64,000 bases of DNA from Erigeron canadensis. Lineage: Eukaryota > Streptophyta > Magnoliopsida > Asterales > Asteraceae. The notes below the pieces were generated by a model that searched no databases, had not been told where the DNA came from, and saw only the letters and a program-made list of their open reading frames with translations. The position numbers and the translations under genes were made by a program. Location of the stretch: NCBI RefSeq assembly GCF_010389155.1, contig NC_057769.1, positions 6,138,735 to 6,202,734 of the forward strand, read 5' to 3'. Below, piece after piece: positions 1 to 9,700 of the stretch (its first letter is position 1; each line of letters starts with the position of its first letter).

Positions 1-143
1 CAACTAAACTAAAAACATTACAATTAAACATTACAGCTAAAATAAAAAAAAAGTACACCTAAAACATTACAATTAAAAATAAAAACATTACAACTAACAT
101 TATTATAAATAAAACTCCTCATCGTCCTCAATGGTTGGCTTGT

Positions 144-242
144 TTAGCTTTGATTAGTTGATGACATAGCCGGGATCGGGTTTTCAAGAAAGGCATTACA
201 AAGATCGTTAATTTGATTTTGGTTTTCGTCGTTTTGAGGCAT
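144..242 (-). CDS. Possible 32-aa ORF behind a promoter-like segment (uncertain)
   Basis: On the - strand a 32-codon frame starts at the ATG at 242 and stops at 144. It is polar, rich in Asn and Gln (starting MPQNDENQNQ). Upstream, at about 300-335, lies a TATA-like stretch followed by a CA-rich, CACAC-containing leader, which is the usual look of a plant 5' leader. The frame stops early, so this may be the truncated 5' end of a longer gene or a transposon ORF. I do not recognise the peptide and assign no function. Confidence 0.2.
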   Translation of the reverse strand: MPQNDENQNQINDLCNAFLENPIPAMSSTNQS

Positions 243-428
243 GATTTTAGTTTGGACAAGTTTTTGAAAGAGTTTTTGATAGTGTGTGTTTTTTGTGTGA
301 ATAATGGGGTTGTAAAAGAGTGTTTATATAAAGATGGAAAAGTTAAAAAAATAAAATAAAATAACCAACATAGCCGTTGGTTTTGAAATTTGAAAAATAT
401 TGAGTATTTTTTTTGTACCGTTACACAC

Positions 429-431
<3 letters not shown>

Positions 432-461
<30 letters not shown>
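432..461. repeat. (CT)n microsatellite
   Basis: About 15 uninterrupted CT units. The apparent Arg-Glu-rich proteins read across it on the - strand are products of the repeat and not genes. Confidence 0.9.
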
Positions 462-464
<3 letters not shown>

Positions 465-530
465 CTGTCCATGCATTTCAACCCATCGATGGGCGGTCGA
501 CGTGACTATTATATCGGGCCTTAATGACAA

Positions 531-1900
531 CCTTTGAGACTGTCAGTACAAACTAATTGATACATTAAAATTTTATTCGTTATTAGTATTATTGATAAAA
601 AATTGTAGAGGAATAATTTTTAATACATGTATTACTTTTAAACATATAATAAATTGTTACTAACAACTTTAACTCTTTAAGACTGGTATTTTCATTTTCC
701 AAAAAAAAACAACAAAACAAATATTTTAAAAGGACCATTCATGTATTTTGTTATAATCCAATTTCTTTTTCCCCGGCCTTTCTTCATATACATTTTCATA
801 TCCAATTTCTTCTTCCATTTATTTCTCTCAAGTATTTCTATGTCAAAAAAATAAAAAATAAAATCATAGAAAAAGTATCAAAATTTGAAAAAGTGGGCAG
901 TGAGTGGACGAGCCATATATAGCACCTAAAGTGTGAATCGTCGGAAGGAGTCGATGTAGCCAGCGATGTGGCCGTGTATCACTAGTCAAGGCGTTCCACT
1001 CTTCTCAACCTTAATTCTCAACAATAAGTTGAAGTTCTTCAACTTCTTCAACAAATAAGTTCTCTACCAATGAAAAGAAATATTTGAATCAACTTTTGAT
1101 TAACTTCCCATAGATGTTTTTAAGGGATTTTCAATTGAGTTTTTTACAAAGTTTTTTATAAAGTCCTTTTACTATTTCATAAAACTTTTACACAAACTTT
1201 TTTTTATAAAAAGAAAAGCTTTTTTGAAATAGGTTGAAAAATTTAAAAGAACTTGACACTCTCTTTTTTATTTTAAAATTAAAAAAAATATTTAAAAGAC
1301 TTTTTTTATGTTTAAAATTGAAGCAATAACTCGATTAAAACTTTTTTTTCTTTTTTTAACTTTGACCAATAAGTTTGGAAATGTTTTGAAAGATTTTTAG
1401 ATTGAAAAGGCCAAATTTTTTTATTTTTTAAAAAACATTGTCTAAAAACATATACACATGTATTTTTATGAATACATATGTAAGCAACAGGTCCTGATTT
1501 TTATACAAAATAAAATGGGATAAACGACCGTAGCAACAGTTGTTCAACAGCTTATAAGTTGAATTTAGTTGAATTTAATTCTGATGTAGACTTTAATACC
1601 ATGACCATTAGAGAGTAGACTTACTCTCCTTTCCATGGACAGCTCATTTGTTAAAAATGGAGTTACCGTTTTAAAGTTATGACTATTTCAATTGATTTAC
1701 AAGCAAACTCCAACGGGGTATTTTATGACATATTTGACACGCTTAAACACAACCGTATTGCATGAACCTATACCATTTGAAAGAGCTACAACCATACTTT
1801 CAATACCTGTTTTTGGTTTCAGCCAAAACAAAAAGACACAAAGTTACAGCCATTCAAAAACAGCCCAAACACATTTCTAGTTGCTGAAAAATTAACAGTG
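531..1900. other. AT-rich stretch with no recognisable gene
   Basis: I see no coding frame with protein-like composition, no RNA gene and no clear terminal repeats. The part from about 1500 to 1900 has a more even composition and continues beyond the MITE at 1915-2399 (to about 2510). It may therefore be an older dispersed repeat that was split by that insertion. Confidence 0.5.
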
Positions 1901-1914
1901 GTGCTGATCAGAAT

Positions 1915-2399
1915 CTTGGTTTTAAAAAGCGCGCCTGCGCTAGGCACAAGCCTTGGAGCTTTTTGGTACTCAAGGCGCAGGGTGTACAGAAAGCGCGCGC
2001 TTTTAGGCCTTTTTTGTGAGCCTAGGCGCCAAAAAACACTAAAAAGCGTGAGTTTTTTGTACACAATAGGATTTTTTTTATAGAAATAAGTAATTTTTTT
2101 TTCTTACCTCTTCTTTCTCAACAAGATTGATCTCTTTTTTCTTTTTCTTCAACGAGAACAACAATCTTTTGAGAATTTCTTTTCAAATACTAAATTTGAT
2201 CAAAGCCGGACTTAAACGAGTATCTTACTGATGTTGTTTTGGTATTTTATGTGTTATAAATACTATATAAATAATTAATAAAATTTCTTCATAAGTGTGT
2301 GCCTTGCGTACGAAAAGCTCGCCGCTTTTGTGCTTAGCGCTTTGCGCTTCTGAAATGGACCCTATCGCTTTTGTGCGCTTATCGCTTTTTAAAACCAAG
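1915..2399. mobile_element. hAT-like MITE, 485 bp, GC-rich ends
   Basis: The element begins CTTGGTTTTAAAAAGCG and ends with the inverse of the same sequence. It is flanked by ATCAGAAT (1907-1914) and ATCAGAAA (2400-2407), an 8-bp target-site duplication with one mismatch, which is the length made by hAT transposases. The interior just inside both ends is rich in GCGC and AGGCGC words, unlike the AT-rich surroundings. No transposase frame is present, so it is non-autonomous. Confidence 0.7.
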
Positions 2400-2512
2400 A
2401 TCAGAAAGAAAACAGCCCCGACCGGCTGTTTTACAACCCATTTTGAACCATTTTTCTTTGGACAAACCTAGACATATCTTAGAATGTTTCGAAGCCCTCG
2501 AAGTTTATTTTC

Positions 2513-2874
2513 CAACCCCGTAAGTCACTGCAACCATAACTGAACCATTTCAATTTTACAGGGGTTATGGAATCATTTATTATAAAATTCTTACAATAGT
2601 TAAAATTGATGATTTACATATGTTTGTTAACATCATATAAACAAAACACTAAAATATTTTAGTTCAATTCCATTCTTTCATTATATTTTAGTTCAACCCC
2701 GTAAGTCACTGCAACCATAACTGAACCATTTCAATTTTACAGGGGTTATGAAATCATCTATTATAAAATTCTTACAATAGTTAAAATTGATGGTTTCTAT
2801 ATGTTTGTTAACATCATATAAACAAAACACTAAAATATTCTAGTTCAATTCCATTCTTTCATTATATATCTCAT
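2513..2874. repeat. Tandem duplication, two copies of a 181-bp unit
   Basis: The segment starting CAACCCCGTAAGTCACTG at 2513 recurs at 2694 with only a few substitutions along its whole length. The two copies touch without a spacer. Confidence 0.85.
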
Positions 2875-2885
2875 CAAAAGTCTAA

Positions 2886-3796
2886 GGTTGCATTTGGTTC
2901 GCGAAATGTTTTATAAATGAATGGAATTTGATGGAATGAAATTAAATTCAATCAATGTGTTTGGTTGACAAAAATGTAAAAGGAATGTTTTGACATAATC
3001 ACTAAAATGACATGTGTACCCTTCATTTATATAATAACATATATTCCTTTGTTGCAGAGAAGATAAAACAAATTTCCCTTCTAACGAGGGACCAAAATTT
3101 CTTTCCACAAACACACATGGTTATCTCTTTCTTCATTTTTATCCTAATCTCCATTTGTTTTTCCAGCCACAAAATCACCAACCACATCACCATCCTCCAA
3201 ATATTTTTCTGGTCACAAAATCCCTAACTTTATCATCAGCCTCCATGGTTACATACGCTTGTTCACCATCGGTCAACCAAAAAACAACCGACTTAAATAC
3301 CGCCGCTAGCCGCACCAAACCACCGCCTCATTTTTCCGGAAACGAAAACAACAAACACCCCTTGTCCTTTATTAAATTCGGGTTACACTAACTGCCAACC
3401 CTTTTTCTTTATGTTAAAATTTTGGTTATATATGTCACATTTTAATTATATAATAATAATAATAATTACAAATTTTATTTATTATTTAATAATTATTCCT
3501 GGTATTATTATTAGAACTATGTTGTTATCATCATTCATCAATGATCCAGTGTTATTAGAAATGTGGATGTTTGTTTTTGTTTCAAGGTGGATATATTTAT
3601 CTTTTGGAGAGAACGAGTCTCATGGAATTAGAATCCATCCACATCCCTGAAGGAATGTCAATTATGTGGATAAAGGAATCTTCACATTCCATGGAATTTG
3701 ATTCATCTTCAATTTCCCAACCAAACATGCATATGGAATGGAATTGGATTTCAATTTCATCAAATTCCGTCAGAATTTGCGAACCAAACGCGCCCT
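2886..3796. mobile_element. Tourist-like (PIF/Harbinger) element, degraded ends
   Basis: The left end has CATTTGGTTCGCGAAAT and the right end has the inverse GCGAACCAAACGCGCCC. TAA lies on both sides (2883-2885 and 3797-3799), matching the 3-bp TWA target duplication of PIF/Harbinger elements. The subterminal parts are rich in GGAATTTGATGGAA-type words and there is a short AATAAT-rich core near 3450. It is the same family as 5381-6319 and 49325-50190, but its left end has diverged more. It carries no transposase. Confidence 0.7.
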
Positions 3797-3799
3797 TAA

Positions 3800-4492
3800 G
3801 ACTTTTTGCTTAAGAATTGTAAATAACAACTTACTTGAATTAAAGGATGGGAATATCACTTAAAATCAATATAAGGATAATAAATTAAACAGAAATCAAA
3901 CCTCTTTTCTTTTCTTCTTGATTCTCATGCGTTTCTCTCTTTGTGGGGAAGTATTACATGAGTTTTGGAGAGTATGCATATAATTGTATACGTGTATAGT
4001 TCATAAAGTTCCACTACATCATGTTTATCTACTAATTTAATGAGTATTTACTCTCCTAATCCTTTGAATCTTGATCATTTAAACACTCATTTAAAACATA
4101 AGTCTTGATACTTAAAGTATCCAACTTTTAAATATGATAATCTCGACTTTATATACGAACCTATTGTATTTTAATTTCTAACAAAATCATTTTATAATAG
4201 TAAAAATATTACTATTATCATTATTATAATACCTTACAATTACGGGGTATTACAATTGAATAGTGTGAAAAATGTATCATTTTTTTTAATAAAACTTTAA
4301 ATTAACTATAAAAATATAGGATCTAGTATTTTCTCGAAAAAGTGATTCGGTTGATGGGAGTTGGTATGATATTTAATTTTGTTTAGAATAACACTATTTT
4401 GTTTTCTATATGTATATTTATTTATTAAAAGAAAAATATTGTATAAGATTCTTGGATTATATACAATGTAAACAAAAAATGTATTATATATA
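3800..4492. other. AT-rich spacer, nothing recognised
   Basis: No coding frame, RNA gene or paired termini were seen between the Tourist-like element and the next MITE. Confidence 0.5.
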
Positions 4493-4695
4493 GGGGTTGG
4501 ATATTGTAAAACAAGTATTAAAGTAAAATATATAGGACAAGATCTTGACCCTTAGATCATGGTTAGATTGATGCACGAAGATTCACGAAACAATTGATGC
4601 ACGATTATTTTCATGATGCATGGTGATTTTCAGTAAAAAAAAACCTATTGTTTTATTTGTTTTACTTTAATACTTGTTTTATTTTACCTAAAACC
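4493..4695. mobile_element. Small MITE, family A copy 1
   Basis: The left arm contains GTAAAACAAGTATTAAAGTA and the right arm contains its inverse. The middle holds an AAGATCTTGACC word and several TGATGCACG words. Both flanks are TA-rich. The same arms recur at 35440-35558 and about 38738-39110, which defines a local family. Confidence 0.65.
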
Positions 4696-4901
4696 ATTAT
4701 ATATATATACTATCGGATAAAGCAAATGACCCATTTTTTTTCTTAAACTTTCAACATTTGAAAAATCAAAAATACTCTACGTTTATATTCACTAATATAT
4801 TCAGCTCTACTTAATATACCTATAATAGCCTTAATGATATAATCTACAATATAAATTTCTCAACTCTTAAAATAATTACACTACTACCTTTAACATCAAT
4901 T

Positions 4902-6382
4902 TAGGAGAGGCGTGGAGGGGGGCAAACCCGACCTCCAACCAGGTCACATGTTTGAAAGGGGCACAAAATTAATTATTGCTTATTTGAATTCCTTAATGTT
5001 GCATTCTCAAGTTTTATCTAAAAGAAAGGAAATGAAAAGATTGGATAGAGAAAGAAAAGAAAAAAAAATCATATATTAAAAGACACATTCTTGAGTTGGA
5101 GGGGAGGAAAAAGAAAAAGGAAAGTTTTACAATTATGCCCCTCTTAAAATTTTCTTTATAACTTTAGTAGGAGGGTATGTTAGTAGTTTTAAATGGGTTA
5201 TAACCCTTTCCTTCCGAATCATGCCATTTTTGGCAGGAAAGTTTTGGGATAAAAATGCCTTAACTTTTCCTTTCTTTCTTTTTCTATTCCTAAAAAAAAA
5301 ACTGAAGAATACAAAAATAAAAGTTTTATTTCCTTCTCCTTTCTTAACTCTCAAAATAAAAACTCAAAAATGGAGCATAAGGGGGCGTTTGGTTCACAGA
5401 ATATTTTTAAGGAATTAAACTCTGTCAAAGGAATTGGAATTTGAAGGAAATGGAATTTGAAAGTTTTAAAATTTGTCATGTGTTTGGTTGATAGAGTTCA
5501 ATGGAATTCAGTCAAAGGAATCTGAATTTAATTTATAAGAATGACAAGAATACCCTTTATTAAATATAAACAAAAATATTATTTTTAAATGTTAATAATA
5601 TAAATAATATTAAAACCATAATAATAAGAAAAATAATGATAAAAATAATAAAAGTAATTACTTAATAGTCATAAAAATAAGAATAAATAAAAATAATGCT
5701 AACAAAAGTTATATTAAATATAAATAATAATAATAATAATATAAATAATATAATAATAATATCATTATATCATTTATATTAATATTATTCATATTATAAA
5801 TATATAAAATAGTAATAATAAAAAATAATATTAATAATATAAATAATATAATAATATTAATATTCTATTATTTATATTATTATATATTATATTTATATAA
5901 TATTATTAAAAATCTATAAAAATAATAATAGTTTAAAGATATATAAATAATATAAATAATACAATAATAATATTATTATATTATATTATTTAAATTATTA
6001 TTATTATTATTTATTAGTTTTATATAATATTTTTATAAATATATAAAATAATAATAATATAAATATATAAAAAAAAGATTAATAATATAATAATCACATG
6101 ACATAAGTAATAATATATGTTATCTAAAGGCATTTTGGTAAATTTGTAAATATTTCATTGGAATGTTAAACATTCCATCCCTTTTGTGATGAAATCTTGA
6201 ATTCCATAATTTAGAGAATTTGAGAGAAAGTTTGTAATTCCAAACCAAACATGGTAAAGTATGGAATTCAAATTTCAATTCCTATGAATTCCAGAGAATT
6301 CCGCGAACCAAACGCCCCCTAAAAGTTGAAGGCTTATTTTTCCCAACTAGGTGTTGGTATCGAATTCTTAGAGCCGTCACTG
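4902..6382. mobile_element. hAT-type element inserted in the Helitron-like element
   Basis: A perfect 8-bp duplication CATCAATT flanks it (4894-4901 and 6383-6390). The undisturbed relative at 22799-23119 has CATCAATT once at this point, so the empty site is visible in the same window. The right end reads, inverted, CAGTGACGGCTC, a typical hAT terminus. The left end TAGGAGAGGCGTGG matches it only loosely. Without the Tourist-like element nested inside, it is about 540 bp. It has no transposase frame. Confidence 0.75.
5381..6319. mobile_element. Tourist-like (PIF/Harbinger) element nested in the hAT
   Basis: It is 939 bp with terminal inverted repeats GGGGGCGTTTGGTTC and target duplication TAA (5378-5380 and 6320-6322). 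Subterminal zones carry GGAATTC/GAATTCC-type words. The core (about 5580-6080) is almost pure A/T with AATAAT and ATT runs. No transposase frame is present. Confidence 0.88.
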
Positions 6383-6763
6383 CATCAATTACTTTTACAT
6401 TTATCCTTACACCGTCACCGCCACGGCTGCAATCACTCCTTGACGCAAACGCAAACGCCGCATTACGCGGACTAGTAAACTCCAAAGGAAAAGGTTTAAA
6501 AGAGTTTTAGACGGCAATGTATGACATTAAACTACTATTTTTATTTTTAAATGGCAAATTAAAGTAAACTAAATAAAGCCACAAACAAGATAAGTTTGTC
6601 TGTGAGTCGCAAGTGTCTGTATGAACGTATGTAGTAGATACCATAAACACATGGCCCCATTAAGATCATGATAATAAAAATAGATATTTTTACACTTAAA
6701 AAGCATAAACCTTTCAAGTACTAATCTTTCTCCCACTAAAATTTCAAGAAACCCATTATAAAA

Positions 6764-9700
6764 ATGTAAGCTTTATGCTCTACTTTTAATTTATGTATTT
6801 ATTTATGTATCTGTATATATGCATTGGAAATTTGGAATGCATGTAAGGTGTTTGATGAAATGTGTAACTGAAATTCCATATGGGTATTTGAGTGTTTGTT
6901 TGGATGAATCTTTAACAGGGAGAATGGGTTGGATTTGAAACCAATGGATGCAGAGCAACTAAGAGAACATGGTCACATGATGGTGGATTTCATTGCTGAT
7001 TACTATAAGAATATTGAGACTTTTCCTGTGCTTAGCCAAGTTGAGGTATGCCATTGCTTATTTGATTTCTTCTTGGAAATGAACTATAAGGACTGCCTTT
7101 TAGATTTCAGTGGAACGGTCAGATAATCGAATAACATGCCTATAGAACACAAAACGTCTGAGTGTAGGTATAAGAGAAGGTTGAATATATATTGAAAATA
7201 GGTTAAGTATCCAAAAAAGCAAATAAATTTTGTGACATTTGTTATATGTTTGTTGATATCTCTAAGGGCCTCTAGAGAATTGAGACCTTTAGAAAATGGT
7301 GGCTGTGTGCAATCTTGTATGCTACACAGCGAAACTGTAAAATTAAAAAATTTCTTTTTATGTTTGGATCAAATATGATATTTTGTTTGCAATACCAAAG
7401 ATGTATGGTGATTGATTTGCGTTATGTGATGATTGGAGATTGATTTTCTTATGTTTTAATCATAGAGGATTACGTCTTTAGGCTTTGCTTTTGTGGGGTT
7501 CTCAGATTATTATCTTTTTGGTTTTCTTTGCTTGTCAAGTACATAGGAACCTTAAATGCTGTTAATTTTATCAGCCAGGATATCTGCGTAAGCTTCTTCC
7601 TGACTCTGCACCTATGCAGCCCGAATCCTTGGAAGCAGTTCTTCAAGGTGACACCTCTTGTTCAGCTCTTATGCATTAAGTTATCTAATTAGAGATGGTA
7701 TAATGGACGGCTCAGATGAGTTGGGTAGGGTCAAGATGGGCCAGGCTAACTTGAAACACTTTTTGCCCAAATCTCTAAAATGTTTGGTTTTAAGATATCT
7801 TGTTAAATGATTTAGAAGGTTGTTTGCATTAAAAATACACTTTGGGAAACTTTTGACCCTGTTGCTTTAAATCTATCTTCGTAATTTTACCCGTTAGAGA
7901 CAATAAATAACAGGATTCGACCCATTATATATATAGGTCAAATTTGCAATCTATTAGTAAAAGAATGCTTGTACATAGCCCATTATATGTTCCACTGAAA
8001 TAGCTCATTGTTTTCCTTTTCATTTTGTCATTACAGATGTTCAATCGAAGATATTGCCAGGGGTTACTCATTGGCAAAGCCCAGACTACTTTGCATATTT
8101 TCCCTCTAATAGCAGTGTTGCAGGCTTTCTTGGAGAAATGCTCAGTGGAGGAATTAACATGGTGGGGTTTAGTTGGATAACTTCTCCAGCTGCTACAGAA
8201 CTGGAAATGATTGTTCTTGATTGGCTTGCTAATTTACTCAAGCTTCCAGATGATTTTCTCTCCAAGGGTAATTGTTGAACTGTTCTTTTCCACTTCAATA
8301 CATTGTCTCTCGTTGAATCAGACGTATGTGCCATTAAAAGGTGCCCGTTGGTAATCCTGTTAACAAATTTTTTATCTTTCTGAATGTTGCCTAAATATCA
8401 TATTACAGGCCCAGGAGGTGGTGCTATACAGGGCACTGCAAGTGAAGCCCTTCTTGTTGTGCTTCTGGCTGCCCGGGATAAAGTTCTAAGAGAGGTTGGT
8501 AAAGATGGTCTTGGAAAGCTCGTGGTTTATGGTTCTGATCAAACTCATTCCTCTTTACTGAAGGCATGCCAAGTATGTTCAATTGCTCATTACTGTTAAA
8601 GTCATAAACCACAATAAGTTTCACTGTAGTATATTCAATGTTTTCATTATGATGGATTACTTTCCGTTACTTTTTAAGCACACATTTGATACTTAAGTAA
8701 GTTTTTCTTATGGCAGATAGCAGGAATTCATTCCGATAATTGTAGGCTGCTAAAAACAGAAACCTGCCATGAGTACGCTCTCTCTCCTGAATCACTCACT
8801 GATGCAATCTCACATGACGTTGCCTCTGGTTTAATCCCCCTTTTCCTTTGTGCAACTGTAAGAAACACGAGGACTTGTAAAATTTAGCTTGTTATTTATC
8901 TGAGTCATATTATTCTTACATGGGGCCATGGGGACACCATGATTTTCGATTAAGGAATGACCTACTATAACAAAGGAAAATATTAGGGAATGCACTAAAA
9001 TACTTGTCTAATCTTTTGATTTTTCTGTACATGTTAAAACACTAAAAAAGAAATTTTACTGTAGGTATGTTGGTAGTATGAATGTTCCATGATGTACGCT
9101 TTGTGCTGTTTTATCTCTCTGATTAAGTTGGGAGGTCTTTCTGGAAGTAGACTGTCTACCTTTATGTAGGGGTATGACTGTCTACATTTTATCTTCCCCA
9201 TACCCCGCAGACATATGTGATTGGGTATTGTTGTATCTCTGTGATCTCTAATATTTTGAATATCTGCACTCTATCTTTAATGTTTAATACAAGAAGTTAA
9301 ATAATTAGTGGAATTATGATTATCTCCATGTAAGTTCAAGTTTACTAAATGCATTGGCTTATACACGCAGATAGGTACTACATCATCAACAGCCGTGGAT
9401 CCTTTGCTCGCACTTGGAAAGATTACCAAGGTACACATACATGAGTTTATTCATACTTTTCCTTGCATTTTACGTTTTATTGAGGAGCACCTGTATATTT
9501 TCAATATCTTTAGCCAACCAAAGATTTTTGTTAGAGGTGACAATAGGTCTGGTCAGACGGGTTGGGTAAGAGGTCAAAACGGGTACATTTTCGTACTTCT
9601 GGAACGGGTGGTTGACCCAAAACAGTTTGTCCTAGAAAAATTTATATTATCTGCATTTAGTGTGTCAAGAGGCTTTATGCATTAATGGTACACTGTAGGT

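Larger units (their letters stand above)
4701..6475 (+). mobile_element. Helitron-like element, split by a later insertion
   Basis: The left part (4701-4901) and right part (6383-6475) join into a sequence that matches, word for word in places, the element at 22799-23119 (TTTAACATCAATT followed by ACTTTTACATT). The 3' end has a GC-rich ACGCGG segment and then CTAG at 6472-6475, followed by T, as in plant Helitrons. The 5' side has a TATACTAT-like start. The central 1.5 kb is a foreign insertion (4902-6382). Confidence 0.6.

Noticed and set aside
128..530. Overlapping - strand frames with long Arg-Glu runs
   Set aside because: The runs are the translated (CT)n microsatellite at 432-461. The remainder has no protein-like character.
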